DNA of 64,000 bases from Hyphomicrobiales bacterium (GCA_021775835.1 JAJFHC010000006.1:22396-86395); one strand, 5' to 3'. Positions 1 through 8,992 are shown, numbered from the stretch's first letter. The notes: generated by a model from the letters alone, not told the origin. Program-made: numbers and translations.

Positions 1-274
1 CATCGAAGCCCGCCTCGTTCAGCACACAGCGAAGCCGGCGCAGCGACTGGCGCAAGGATCCCCTGGCACGGACCTCGTCGGACTCGCTCCAGAACAGCCC
101 GACAATGTGTTCGCGGGTTTCCACAAGGGCGTTGTTGAGGCTGATATATCCCAGGATAGCCGACAACTTCTTGCTTTTGACATCGATCGTCTCACCGGCA
201 AGACTGACGGACACGTCGCCGATAAGCGATATGTGAAGCACGTCGGGTCTTGAGGGTTGGAAGTCGAGCGACAT
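1..274 (-). CDS. BTAD/SARP-type transcriptional regulator, N-terminal fragment
   Basis: This gene runs off the left edge, so only about 91 N-terminal residues are visible. They begin MSLDFQPSRPDVLHISLIGD and continue through a typical OmpR-like winged-helix DNA-binding domain as found at the N-terminus of SARP/BTAD regulators: a short beta-sheet (VSVSLAGETIDV), a helix with KSKKLSAILGYISLN, and the recognition region WSESDEVRARGSLRQSLRRLR. The ATG at 274 has a GGAGCAGGAAAG stretch upstream. It lies 23 nt downstream of the YcaO gene on the same strand, so the two are probably cotranscribed. In this family the BTAD domain is often followed by an ATPase or TPR region; that part is outside the window. 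Confidence 0.75.
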   Translation of the reverse strand, partial: MSLDFQPSRPDVLHISLIGDVSVSLAGETIDVKSKKLSAILGYISLNNALVETREHIVGLFWSESDEVRARGSLRQSLRRLRCVLNEAGFD

Positions 275-297
275 AAGTTTCTGCTTTCCTGCTCCGT

Positions 298-1647
298 TCA
301 GTGAAGTGATACGCCGTTTGTATGAGTTTCACCGCCCCCGTATCGGTCCGTTGCAGTTACCAGCCGGGGCGTCATGATCGTACTCGGTGCCAGTTGAAGG
401 TCGGGCGCGACAACCCTTGCCGCAGGCACACCAAATTGTGGTCTAGTCAGTTCAACCGCAAACACCGGTTGTCCGTGTTCCGCAATCATATTCACAAGCC
501 AGCGAACCTTGTCCTGAGCATTTGAAGCAGCAGATTCGCAATGAGATGCTGGCACGCCTTTGGGGTGAAGAAGCGGACAGGTGCCCGCATTCAGATTCTG
601 GCCTCTGGCAATATGACGACGATCAACCTCGTTCAGGGCAGATTCACCACGCTGGGAAAGCTTTGCGCCGACAACATCATAGGCGATTTCCATTTGGCAC
701 ATCTCCAAAACCGCAGCTTGTGCTGCATCCAAGAGCCTAATGCCCGCGGCCGTGCCGCAAGCCACCTGCCCTCCATTTCGGTCACACGAAACTGACGCCA
801 CACAGGGAATTGCCAAATCCGTGCTGATATCAAGCAGCCAGCTTACCCGGGCTTGCTCGCCGCCTCTCAGGGCACACAACCGCTCACTTGCCGCGAGCGC
901 CGCAGGGTGTCCCGTATCAATCGAACATCCGAATTTTCCGCCTTGCCACCAAATAGCGACAGCGTCGCGTTCGACAAGTTCAAGCAGACCATGTAGCAAA
1001 GCATCTTCGGTTGTCTCACCTGCCCCACAACCGGTTCCCAGGGCAAATGGTATGGGCTGTTCCGTTTTGCGTCTTAAACACCGGCCGGCCGGCAGTAACA
1101 CGGGTTCACCCAAGTGAAGGTCCCACCCAGCAACCCAGTCTGAGCCAGGTGTTTCCAACGAAACAGACATAATACTGTCTGGCACGATAGTTCTGTGACC
1201 TGCGTCACTGTCCGGCGTCAAATCATCTTCCTGTTCGAATTGGGAAAGAAATTCAACGCCTTCGCCCACACACGACAGAAATGCCTCCCGAAAGGAAAGT
1301 CCGCAGCCGGATACACTCCCCGCAGAATTTCCAAAGTCATGTTCACTCAAGATCGCCGGATTCGCTTCACCACCCAGAAATACCAGGTTCGGAGCATGCA
1401 AAGCTTTTAACGGAAACAGTCGTTCAAGATGGGCCGCTGCTCGTAACATTCTCACGTTATGTTTTTTCTGTATTTCCTCGCCTTGAATACGCCCTTCTTG
1501 GTCGATAAATTGGAGATCGACAAGAAAGTCCCTGCCGTTGTCAGGGAGATCACCAGACACAGCATCTGTCCCGACATCAAGTATGTTGGCGCATGTGACC
1601 AGAAAGTCGTTCATGACATTAGTCGATCCAGTTGAAATCACTTGCAA
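298..1647 (-). CDS. YcaO-family ATP-dependent cyclodehydratase-like protein
   Basis: The protein is about 449 residues with the landmarks of the YcaO fold: a first helix-rich ATP-site segment GCGLSFREAFLSCVGEGVEF around residue 115, a second signature GTGCGAGETTEDALLHGLLE ending in LVERDA around residue 205, and the late conserved segment GVPAARVVAPDLQ near residue 408. YcaO proteins use ATP to activate a peptide backbone amide for azoline or thioamide formation, or act in S12 methylthiolation. No precursor peptide, TfuA protein or cyclodehydratase partner is visible nearby, and only a BTAD-type regulator follows. The start is uncertain: neither this Met nor the Met twelve codons further in (1614) has a clear Shine-Dalgarno. 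Family assignment is firm; substrate is unknown. Confidence 0.85.
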   Translation of the reverse strand: MQVISTGSTNVMNDFLVTCANILDVGTDAVSGDLPDNGRDFLVDLQFIDQEGRIQGEEIQKKHNVRMLRAAAHLERLFPLKALHAPNLVFLGGEANPAILSEHDFGNSAGSVSGCGLSFREAFLSCVGEGVEFLSQFEQEDDLTPDSDAGHRTIVPDSIMSVSLETPGSDWVAGWDLHLGEPVLLPAGRCLRRKTEQPIPFALGTGCGAGETTEDALLHGLLELVERDAVAIWWQGGKFGCSIDTGHPAALAASERLCALRGGEQARVSWLLDISTDLAIPCVASVSCDRNGGQVACGTAAGIRLLDAAQAAVLEMCQMEIAYDVVGAKLSQRGESALNEVDRRHIARGQNLNAGTCPLLHPKGVPASHCESAASNAQDKVRWLVNMIAEHGQPVFAVELTRPQFGVPAARVVAPDLQLAPSTIMTPRLVTATDRYGGGETHTNGVSLH

Positions 1648-1681
1648 TTTGAACGATTGCTAAGGACGACGCAAGCGTACA

Positions 1682-1700
1682 ATTACGTTACCGGCGTAAT
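1682..1700. promoter_or_regulatory. Inverted repeat upstream of the YcaO gene
   Basis: ATTACG and CGTAAT form perfect 6-bp arms around a 7-nt spacer, about 35 nt upstream of the YcaO start. The position and symmetry fit an operator for a dimeric regulator. Which protein binds is unknown; the BTAD regulator encoded downstream is one candidate, although that family usually prefers direct repeats. Confidence 0.35.
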
Positions 1701-1785
1701 GCCATGTCAATACCGGACTCGACAAATGTAAATTCAGGGCAACAGACTCCGGAGATAAAGCCCCCGGAGGCATTCCGATGAGGCC

Positions 1786-2166
1786 CTAGATCAGTCCCTC
1801 TTCTTCGAGAACCTTGCGGGCAACTCTGAAACACTCAAGGCTTTGCGGCACGCCACAGTAAATCCCGACCACATGGATAATCGCGCGTAATTCTTCCTTG
1901 GAGACACCGTTCTTGATGGCGCCCCGGCAATGGGTCTCCCATTCGTGCATCTTCCCCAATGCACCAATCATCGACAGGTTCATCATCGAACGGGTCTTGG
2001 CATCAATCGTCTCATCGCCCCATCCGAAGCCCCAACACCAGGCGGTCATTGCTTCCTGAAACGGTCTGGTAAAATCGTCTGCCGCTGCAAGGTTCTTTTC
2101 TACATACTCCGCGCCAAGCGTCGCCTTGCGCTTTGCGAGCCCTTTGTCAAACAGATCATTGTCCAT
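1786..2166 (-). CDS. Carboxymuconolactone decarboxylase (CMD) family protein
   Basis: This 126-residue protein starts at the ATG preceded by GGGAG at about 8 nt. It matches the CMD/AhpD-like all-helical fold of PcaC-type proteins: SMIGALGKMHEWETHCRGAI and a second helix pair ELRAIIHVVGIYCGVPQSLE. The length is right for a single-domain family member. It lies 55 nt downstream of the Rieske oxygenase on the same strand, as the third gene of the RpiR-Rieske-CMD operon. CMD proteins include lactone decarboxylases and CxxC peroxidase-like reductases; no CxxC pair is present here, which argues against AhpD activity. Its role in amine catabolism is not known. Confidence 0.85.
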   Translation of the reverse strand: MDNDLFDKGLAKRKATLGAEYVEKNLAAADDFTRPFQEAMTAWCWGFGWGDETIDAKTRSMMNLSMIGALGKMHEWETHCRGAIKNGVSKEELRAIIHVVGIYCGVPQSLECFRVARKVLEEEGLI

Positions 2167-2221
2167 AGGTCGTTCTCCCATATTGGTAAGGTCGCCATCG
2201 CTCAGGCGATTTTCTTCAACG

Positions 2222-3316
2222 TCAAAGTTCCACGCCTTCGCGCATCCATTGCTGCAGAGCAAGAATGGAATGCTCCGATGTGACCCCGCCCTTCGGGTCG
2301 ACAACCAGCGGTCCCGGTCGATATCCCCGGCTCTTGAGGCCGCGATGTACTGATTCAACCAGGCGAATGTCTTCTTCAACCGTGGTTTCGCGGTCTTGCA
2401 ATGCCAGATCTCTGATTGTATCGGACGGTTCTCCGTCCACCGAATACCATCCCCGCCAGACCACGACATTGTCCACATCCACCTCCCGCCAGTGATAGGT
2501 ATTGAGAACATTCCCGGGATAGACCTGGAACGAAAACAAAGGCCACAGAAACCAGGACGAGTAAGAACCGGCATACTCATTTGCCTCGAGGTCGATGGGA
2601 TAACTCATTTCGTCGAGGTTCTGGCATTGTGTGGTATGGCGCAGACAATATCCCTGCGGCTGGATATCATAGGTTTCCGGCTTTACCACGCCTGTTGAAA
2701 AGGTCGGATGGTTCAATTGGCAGTGATAACACTCCGAGTAGTTTTCAACGGTCACCTTCCAGTTGCATTTCTCCGGAATTTCCACCCACTCAACCGGCCG
2801 CAACCGCTCAATCTGAGGCACGAATGCTGACAGTTCGTCACGCACGCCGGGAAACCATTCGTCCATGGTCCTCGCATCGTCGTCGAGGTTGGCAAAGACA
2901 AAGCCGCAAAACACTTCTGAACGGACCGGTGTCAGACAGATACCGCGGCGGTCAAATCCCGGCACGGACTTGACGTTCGGTCCTGATCGCAGTTCGCCCG
3001 TCAGCTCATAAGTCCAGGCATGATACGGGCAAACGAGAAGTTTGGAGTTGCCGGCGCCTTGCACCAGTTCGTGGGCCCTGTGCTGGCAGACATTATAGAA
3101 TGTCCGGATTTCTCCATCCCGGTCTCGGATGCAGAACAGGCTTTGACCAGCGATGTCGAAGGCGAAATAGTCGCCGGTGTCTTGCAGTTGAGAAACATGA
3201 CCGGCAAACTGCCATGTTCTGGCAAGGACACCGTCCCGCTCGGTCCTGAATATTTGCGGATCGGTGTAGTATCGGGCTTCCAAAGAATGAACTGGGCTTG
3301 CGGGGGCATTCATCAT
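2222..3316 (-). CDS. Rieske non-heme iron oxygenase, betaine-demethylase type
   Basis: This 364-residue protein has the Rieske [2Fe-2S] ligands CQHRAH and CPYHAW (about residues 77-100) and the catalytic mononuclear iron site in ENYSECYHCQLNHPTF (about residue 190). The C-terminal SRGYRPGPLVVDPKGG resembles glycine-betaine, stachydrine and carnitine demethylases (GbcA/Stc2-like). Such enzymes oxidatively remove an N-methyl group as formaldehyde. The ATG has AGGAG 6 nt upstream and overlaps the RpiR stop codon by one base (TGATG), implying translational coupling. No ferredoxin reductase partner is encoded next to it, so electrons must come from elsewhere. A proline-betaine-like substrate is inferred from the neighbouring epimerase and DMGDH-like gene. 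Confidence 0.88.
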   Translation of the reverse strand: MMNAPASPVHSLEARYYTDPQIFRTERDGVLARTWQFAGHVSQLQDTGDYFAFDIAGQSLFCIRDRDGEIRTFYNVCQHRAHELVQGAGNSKLLVCPYHAWTYELTGELRSGPNVKSVPGFDRRGICLTPVRSEVFCGFVFANLDDDARTMDEWFPGVRDELSAFVPQIERLRPVEWVEIPEKCNWKVTVENYSECYHCQLNHPTFSTGVVKPETYDIQPQGYCLRHTTQCQNLDEMSYPIDLEANEYAGSYSSWFLWPLFSFQVYPGNVLNTYHWREVDVDNVVVWRGWYSVDGEPSDTIRDLALQDRETTVEEDIRLVESVHRGLKSRGYRPGPLVVDPKGGVTSEHSILALQQWMREGVEL

Positions 3317-4236
3317 CAACTGCTCCTGTCTTCCACCTCGTCCCGGTAGATTCCCAGGGAACGGCGGCGTTCATGAAAACGCTCGATATTGGCAATTACA
3401 TCCGGGCTGGCGTCCGCGATCACGAACGCCATCAGGGTTTCAAGCAATGCTCCGGTCGCAAAAGTCGACGTAAAGAACTGCGGCGTATCCGTCTGGACCA
3501 CAAACCCGTGTTCGCTGCCGGCGATTACCGGAGATGCCGGACTATCTGACAAGCCAATGATCGTAACCTGCTGGCCTCGCGCGATCTGAACCGCCTCCAC
3601 CACCTCAGTACGGTAGGGCTTGAAAGTCATGGCGAGGAGCACGTCTCCTGCGCCGGCCCTGGACACATCGTCGATCGCCAGGCTGCCGTCGCGGGGGATG
3701 GCATGGATATTGTCGACGGCCATATCGGCAAGATACGCAAAATTCCGTGCCAGTGTATGGTTGATGCCGACACCCAGAACATACGTATGGCGCGCCCGCA
3801 CGATCGCGTCGGCCGCAGCCTTCATGCGTGAGGCGTCCGTGGCGGCAAAGGTCTGCTCAATGTTTGCAATGGCACTCGATGCCATATCCGCGTACAGACC
3901 GCCCAGCTTTCCACCCTTGGACAGCGACTGAAGCCAACGGGCCCGGTCGGGAAAGTTTCCACCGCCGTTGCGAATCTCTTCTCGAAAGGGTTCACGGAAA
4001 TCGTCGTACCCTTCGAAACCAAACGAGCGCGCCATACGCACGAATGTGTTCGGTTTGACGCTCGCCGCTTCGGCAATTTCGCGGATCGAACTAACACCCA
4101 CATCGTTCGGGTTTTCCAGCACATACGCGGCAGCCTTGCGCATCTCCGGCGTGAGCCCCCCAAGCTCCTCGGCGAGGTTGCGCAGCAAGTCGCTGGGGGC
4201 CGGTAACCCTTGTTCTGGTACGTTCATTCTATTCAT
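3316..4236 (-). CDS. RpiR/MurR-family transcriptional regulator
   Basis: The protein is about 306 residues. An N-terminal RpiR helix-turn-helix (SSIREIAEAASVKPNTFVRM, about residues 45-65) is followed by a C-terminal SIS domain (VLGVGINHTLARNFAYLADM, about residues 150-170) that usually binds a phosphosugar-like or other small ligand. It is divergent from the DMGDH-like gene, and a GTACA-AA-TGTAC palindrome lies between them at 4248-4259, so it probably controls both the Rieske and DMGDH arms of the locus. Two ATGs (4236 and 4227) are possible; neither has a strong Shine-Dalgarno. The substrate or inducer cannot be read from sequence. Confidence 0.9.
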   Translation of the reverse strand: MNRMNVPEQGLPAPSDLLRNLAEELGGLTPEMRKAAAYVLENPNDVGVSSIREIAEAASVKPNTFVRMARSFGFEGYDDFREPFREEIRNGGGNFPDRARWLQSLSKGGKLGGLYADMASSAIANIEQTFAATDASRMKAAADAIVRARHTYVLGVGINHTLARNFAYLADMAVDNIHAIPRDGSLAIDDVSRAGAGDVLLAMTFKPYRTEVVEAVQIARGQQVTIIGLSDSPASPVIAGSEHGFVVQTDTPQFFTSTFATGALLETLMAFVIADASPDVIANIERFHERRRSLGIYRDEVEDRSS

Positions 4237-4247
4237 GGTTGACGATT

Positions 4248-4259
4248 GTACAAATGTAC
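4248..4259. promoter_or_regulatory. Probable RpiR operator in divergent promoter region
   Basis: GTACA and TGTAC arms flank an AA spacer, giving a near-perfect 12-bp palindrome in the short gap between the divergent RpiR and DMGDH-like genes. Its location overlapping the likely promoters fits autoregulation plus control of both operons. Binding is inferred. Confidence 0.5.
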
Positions 4260-4311
4260 TATTACGTTGTCCATCGAATATCGATACGCAAGGCCGCGAG
4301 GAAACCGGACT

Positions 4312-6771
4312 GTGACAACGCAACAGAATTCCAAGCTGCCGACAACGGCAAGAGTCGTCATCGTCGGTGGTGGCGTCATGGGTTGCGGCCTTGCCTATCA
4401 TCTGGCCCACGAAGGTTGTTCCGATGTGGTGTTGCTGGAAAAGGCCGAGCTGACTTCCGGGTCGACCTGGCATGCCGCGGGACAGATTACACATTCGACG
4501 TCGAGCTTCGGTCTCGGCAAGTGCGTCGACTACAACATCGATTTGTATTCAGGAAAACTGGAAGCCGAAACCGGCCAATCGGTAACCTGGCATGGCTGCG
4601 GTTCGTTCCGCCTGGCCTACACCCAAGACGAGATGGACTGGCTGCATCACACATTGAGTGTTGCTGCCGCTCTTGGCTTCAACATTGAATTGGTTGGACC
4701 TGACCGCATCCGCGAACTTCATCCATTCTACAATCTCGACGGCGTCATGGGCGCGTTGCATACGCCCGACGACGGCCATGTGGATCCATCAGGCGTGACC
4801 CAGGCCCTGGCTGCGGGCGCTCGAATTCTGGGGGCGCGGATCATCCGGCGCTGCCGGGCAACCAACATCACCCGGCTTGCATCCGGAGAATGGCTGGTTG
4901 CCACCGAACTTGGCGACATCACGTGCGAACATGTGGTCAATGCCGGCGGCACTTATGCCCGGCAAATGGGTGAGTGGAGCGGATTGCAATTGCCGATGAC
5001 CTCCATGACCCATCATTACTTCGTGACCGATACCGTGCCGGAATTTCAGGATCTGGCGCGTGAACTGCCAGTAATCCGCGATGACCGCCTTGTCTCCGGT
5101 TACATTCGCATGGAGCAGAAATCCGGCTTGATCGGGATCTACGAAAAAGAGAACCCGAATGCAGTCTGGCTCGATCACTGTCCTTGGGAAGCAGAAAACG
5201 AGCTGTTTGCCGCAGACTACGACCGCATCATGCCATGGCTGAAAAATGCCATGGATCGCATGCCGATATTCTCCGACCTCGGCATCAAGCGGGAAGTCCA
5301 CGGTGCAATCTCCCACCCGCCCGATGGCAATCCACTGATCGGCCCGGCATCTGGTGTCAAGAATTACTGGTGTTGCTGCGGCACCCAGATCGGTATCGGC
5401 TGGGGTCCGGGGCTGTCCCGGGAACTGGCCCGCTGGATCGTTCATGGTGCCGCCGATATTTCCATGCGCGAATTCGATCCGCGCCGATTTGGGAATTTCG
5501 CCACGAAGGAATGGCAGGTTACCAAGGCGAAGGAAGACTATTGTCTGCGCCACGAAATCCCCTTCCCTCATTTTAATCGCCAGGGAGGGCGTCCGATAAG
5601 ACCGGGGCCCCTATACGAGCGCCTCAGAGAAAAGGGGGCAGTCTACGAAGAAGTCTACGGTCACGAACGCCCCCGCTGGTTTGCCCGTGACGGCGTTCCT
5701 CAGGAAGATCACTATTCCTTCCGGCGCAACGTCGTTCACGACATTGTAGGTGCCGAAGTACACGCTGTACGAGACGGTGTCGGCATCATGGACATCACCG
5801 CTTTCACCAAGGTTGAGGTATCTGGTCCCGACGCGGAGGTCTTTCTCGACCGGCTGACGCCGAACCGCCTGCCCAAGAAGATCGGCGGAATCGTGCTGAC
5901 CCATCTTTTGAACCGACGCGGCAGAATCGAGATCGAGTTGACGATCGTCCGGCTGGAGCAGGACCGGTTCTATCTCGTGTGCGCCGCCTTCTTTGAACAG
6001 CGACTACTCGACCATTTAACCAATCATCGCAGCGGCGAAGATATCGTGATCGGTAACCTCTCGTATGATTGGTCGGCGTTGGCCCTCCAGGGGCCGAAGT
6101 CGCGTGACGTTCTGGCAGCGAACACCAGCGCCGCCCTAGACAACGCAAACTTCCGATGGCTGTCGGCTCAAAGGATCGAAATCGCGGGCAAACCGATGTG
6201 GGCGATGCGCATGTCATATGCAGGCGAACTGGGCTGGGAAATTCACGGCCCCCGCGAGGACATGCTGGCCGTCTACGACGCGTTGTGGGCCTCAGGGCTT
6301 CCCTTCGGCATTGCCGACTATGGGTCCTTCGCCATGAACGTCATGCGTATGGAAAAGGGGTTCAAGGGTGCGGGCGAGTTGACCAACGAAGTCACCTTGC
6401 CGGAGGCCGACGTGATGCGATTTGTCAAACTCGACAAAACCACCTTTGTCGGCAAGGGCGCCACACAGCAAAGCGTCGACGGCAATCTGCCGTGGATCTG
6501 CGCCTATCTGTCGATTGATGCCGATGGTGACAGCGATGGTCATGGTGGCGAAGCGGTCCTTCAAGACGGCAAACGTGTTGGTGCGACGAGTTCGATCGCC
6601 TATGGACATACAGTCGGTACGATCCTGGCCTTTGCCTACATAAAACCTGAAGCAGCAACTGCCGGGACCGAACTGGAAGTCGTCATCATGGGCAAGCCGC
6701 GAAAGGCCCGGATCCTGGGCGCGCCGTTGTACGATCCACAAAACCAGCGACCACGGGCCGATACCCAATGA
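4312..6771 (+). CDS. DMGDH/sarcosine-dehydrogenase-like FAD oxidoreductase with aminomethyltransferase domain
   Basis: The enzyme is about 819 residues. An N-terminal DAO domain carries the dinucleotide motif VVIVGGGVMGCGLAYHL and the segment TSGSTWHAAGQ, whose His corresponds to the covalent-FAD His of dimethylglycine dehydrogenase. An FAO_M linker and C-terminal GCV_T/GCV_T_C domains (about residues 430-800; GELGWEIHGP, MRMEKGFKGAGELTNE) follow and normally capture the one-carbon unit on tetrahydrofolate. This suggests oxidative N-demethylation of a secondary or tertiary amine product of the Rieske enzyme. I chose the GTG at 4312, with GAGG about 10 nt upstream, over the ATG at 4246, which would start on the operator. 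The gene overlaps the next by 4 nt (ATGA). Confidence 0.9.
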   Translation: MTTQQNSKLPTTARVVIVGGGVMGCGLAYHLAHEGCSDVVLLEKAELTSGSTWHAAGQITHSTSSFGLGKCVDYNIDLYSGKLEAETGQSVTWHGCGSFRLAYTQDEMDWLHHTLSVAAALGFNIELVGPDRIRELHPFYNLDGVMGALHTPDDGHVDPSGVTQALAAGARILGARIIRRCRATNITRLASGEWLVATELGDITCEHVVNAGGTYARQMGEWSGLQLPMTSMTHHYFVTDTVPEFQDLARELPVIRDDRLVSGYIRMEQKSGLIGIYEKENPNAVWLDHCPWEAENELFAADYDRIMPWLKNAMDRMPIFSDLGIKREVHGAISHPPDGNPLIGPASGVKNYWCCCGTQIGIGWGPGLSRELARWIVHGAADISMREFDPRRFGNFATKEWQVTKAKEDYCLRHEIPFPHFNRQGGRPIRPGPLYERLREKGAVYEEVYGHERPRWFARDGVPQEDHYSFRRNVVHDIVGAEVHAVRDGVGIMDITAFTKVEVSGPDAEVFLDRLTPNRLPKKIGGIVLTHLLNRRGRIEIELTIVRLEQDRFYLVCAAFFEQRLLDHLTNHRSGEDIVIGNLSYDWSALALQGPKSRDVLAANTSAALDNANFRWLSAQRIEIAGKPMWAMRMSYAGELGWEIHGPREDMLAVYDALWASGLPFGIADYGSFAMNVMRMEKGFKGAGELTNEVTLPEADVMRFVKLDKTTFVGKGATQQSVDGNLPWICAYLSIDADGDSDGHGGEAVLQDGKRVGATSSIAYGHTVGTILAFAYIKPEAATAGTELEVVIMGKPRKARILGAPLYDPQNQRPRADTQ

Positions 6772-7883
6772 AACAAAATCCAGATATCCCAACAACCATG
6801 CGCGCAGTCGTCCTCACCGGGCATGGAGACCTGGACAAGCTCGTATTGAAGGACGACTGGCCAACTCCTGTTCCCGGCCCCGGTGAAGTCCTCGTGAAGG
6901 TTCGCGCGTGTGGACTGAACAACACCGACATCAACACGCGCACAGCCTGGTATTCCAACGGCGTCAGCGACCAGACCACGGGCGGTGCGTTCGAAACGGC
7001 GGATGACGACGATGCAACCTGGGGTGGCGCCCCGATCAGTTTCCCACGGATTCAAGGGGCCGACGTGGCAGGAACCGTAGTCGACGTCGGTGAAAACGCG
7101 GATAAGGGATTGCTCGGACAGCGCGTGCTCATAGACACATGGCTGCGTGACTGGAGCGACCCGCTCAATATGGACAAATGCAGATACTTCGGATCCGAAT
7201 GCGACGGCGGTTATGCAGGGTTCACCAAGGTCGATCAACGCAATGTCCACCCTGTCGACAGCGATCTGACCAGTGCCGAACTCGCGACTTTTGCCACGTC
7301 GTACATTACAGCGGAAAACATGCTCTGCAGGGCGAATGTGGTCGAGGGCGATGTGGTCCTGATCCCCGGCGCCTCAGGCGGTGTCGGTTCAGCACTGATC
7401 CAGCTTGCCAATCGCCGCGGCGCCCGGACTGTGGCGATGGCCGGCGAAGCCAAACATGACCAGGTCAGAGACATTGGCCCGACGGCCGTTCTTCCCCGCG
7501 CACCGGATGACCTGAAAGCCGCCCTCAGGGAGGCAATAGGCAGTATCACAGTTGATGTCGTCGCAGACGTTGTCGGCGGTTCATACTGGCCGAAGCTGGT
7601 TGATGCCCTTGGACGAGGAGGACGCTACACTTGCGCCGGCGCGATCGCCGGACCAATGGTCGAAATGGACCTGCGCACATTCTACCTGCGCGATCTCACA
7701 TTCACCGGCGCAACCGTTGTACCACCGGGAATGTTCAAGGATCTTGTCGGATATATCGAGCGTGGTGAAATCCGTCCACTGTTGGCGGAGACCTATCCCC
7801 TGGCCAAGCTTCAGGCCGCACAGGAAGCCTTTATTGCCAAGAAGCACATTGGCAACATCGTCGTAACCATGGACGATGCCTGA
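6768..7883 (+). CDS. Zinc-independent MDR (quinone oxidoreductase-like) dehydrogenase
   Basis: This 371-residue medium-chain dehydrogenase/reductase has an N-terminal GroES-like domain (GPGEVLVKVRACGLNNTD) and a Rossmann domain with the NAD(P)H motif GASGGVGSALIQLANRRGAR around residue 198. The four-Cys structural zinc lobe is absent and catalytic zinc ligands are not evident, so it belongs with NADPH:quinone oxidoreductase/crotonyl-CoA-reductase-like MDRs rather than classical alcohol dehydrogenases. It is translationally coupled to the genes on both sides (4-nt overlap upstream, 1-nt overlap downstream). Its step in the amine pathway is unknown. Confidence 0.85.
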   Translation: MKQNPDIPTTMRAVVLTGHGDLDKLVLKDDWPTPVPGPGEVLVKVRACGLNNTDINTRTAWYSNGVSDQTTGGAFETADDDDATWGGAPISFPRIQGADVAGTVVDVGENADKGLLGQRVLIDTWLRDWSDPLNMDKCRYFGSECDGGYAGFTKVDQRNVHPVDSDLTSAELATFATSYITAENMLCRANVVEGDVVLIPGASGGVGSALIQLANRRGARTVAMAGEAKHDQVRDIGPTAVLPRAPDDLKAALREAIGSITVDVVADVVGGSYWPKLVDALGRGGRYTCAGAIAGPMVEMDLRTFYLRDLTFTGATVVPPGMFKDLVGYIERGEIRPLLAETYPLAKLQAAQEAFIAKKHIGNIVVTMDDA

Positions 7884-8992
7884 TGAAAATCACTGCGATT
7901 ACTGTCTGGAAAAAGGACCTGCCTCTCCGGGAACCGTATTGGCTTTCCGGGGGACGGCTGAAATTCGAATCCCTCGATTCAACAATTTTACGAATCGAGT
8001 GCAGTGACGGGACAACCGGATGGGGAGAAGGCTGTCCTTGGGGGCACACCTATCTTCCAGCATTCGGTGGCGGTATCAGAGCCGCTCTGGAGTTGTTGGC
8101 CCCAATCCTGATTGGCCAGGATCCGCGGGACATTGATCGGCTCAATCGCCAGATGGATACCCAACTTCCCGGTCACCCGTATGCCAAGGCGCCGCTTGAC
8201 ATTGCGTTGTGGGACATCGTCGCAAAACAGGCTCGCGTCCCGTTGTACCAGTTGTTCGGTGGAGCCGAGGGCGGAGCCGTCGCTGTGAACTCGTCGATCT
8301 CCACCGGCACGCCCCAGGACATGGTCGCCTTGATCGAGGCCGCACGTGCCAAGGGATATCGCACGCACTCCGCTAAAGTCGGCGGCAGCGACCGGGCGCT
8401 CGACATCGCTCGTATCAATGCCATCGAGGCCGCCCTCCCGAGAGAAGAAAACATAACCTACGACGTCAACCGGGCTTGGTCACCGGCAGCAGCCATTGAA
8501 GTCATGAATTCGGTTTCCGCCAAAGGCTGGTTCGAACAGCCCTGCCAGACGCTCGACCAGTGTGCTCAGGTACAGGCCAATACCAGTCAGTTGATCATGC
8601 TCGACGAATGTCTGCATACGTTTCAGGATCATCTGGAAGCATGGAGGCTTGGGGCCTGTCAGGGCGTCAAGGTCAAGCCGAACCGGCTCGGCGGTTTGAG
8701 CCGGGCCCGGCAGGTACGTGATTTCGGTATTGCTGTCGGTTGGGAGATGCATGTGGAGGAGCTCGGCGGCACAGTGTTGTCCGACACGGCGGCCCTCCAT
8801 TTGGCGCTGTCGACGCCGGAAGAAAACCGGTTGGCATCCTGGCTCTGCCATCCCCACCTGGTCGACGACTATGCGCCAGGCGAAGGGGCTCGAAACAATC
8901 AAGGTATGATTGCCCTGCAGGACAAACCCGGTATTGGTGTAGTGCCCCCTGAAGACTGGCTTGGCGCACCGTGGCGAACATTTACGCGATAA
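7883..8992 (+). CDS. Enolase-superfamily racemase/epimerase, possibly (hydroxy)proline-betaine epimerase-like
   Basis: The 369-residue protein has the capping domain and barrel of the mandelate racemase/muconate lactonizing enzyme superfamily. Metal ligands fit D194 (YDVNRA), E219 (FEQP) and D241 (MLDE). Acid/base residues fit K165 in the SAK segment (the first Lys of the usual KxK is Ser163) and K265 in KPNRLGG. Two opposed lysines are the arrangement used for 1,1-proton transfer at a carbon bearing a carboxylate. The EQPCQTLDQ segment and the setting beside a Rieske demethylase recall HpbD, the 4-hydroxyproline-betaine 2-epimerase. That specific reaction is inference; the superfamily call is firm. 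Confidence 0.87.
   Translation: MKITAITVWKKDLPLREPYWLSGGRLKFESLDSTILRIECSDGTTGWGEGCPWGHTYLPAFGGGIRAALELLAPILIGQDPRDIDRLNRQMDTQLPGHPYAKAPLDIALWDIVAKQARVPLYQLFGGAEGGAVAVNSSISTGTPQDMVALIEAARAKGYRTHSAKVGGSDRALDIARINAIEAALPREENITYDVNRAWSPAAAIEVMNSVSAKGWFEQPCQTLDQCAQVQANTSQLIMLDECLHTFQDHLEAWRLGACQGVKVKPNRLGGLSRARQVRDFGIAVGWEMHVEELGGTVLSDTAALHLALSTPEENRLASWLCHPHLVDDYAPGEGARNNQGMIALQDKPGIGVVPPEDWLGAPWRTFTR

Noticed and set aside
19..201. 60-residue minus-strand frame at the left edge
   Set aside because: It is in another frame of the BTAD regulator, whose own frame has clear family motifs.
1747..1769. Terminator for the CMD gene (CTCCGG/CCGGAG)
   Set aside because: Only a 6-bp stem with an 11-nt loop and no T-run on the minus strand; too weak to call.
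1786..2580. 264-residue version of the CMD protein
   Set aside because: The extra N-terminal 138 residues run through the Rieske gene in another frame; the ATG at 2166 with GGGAG gives the family length.
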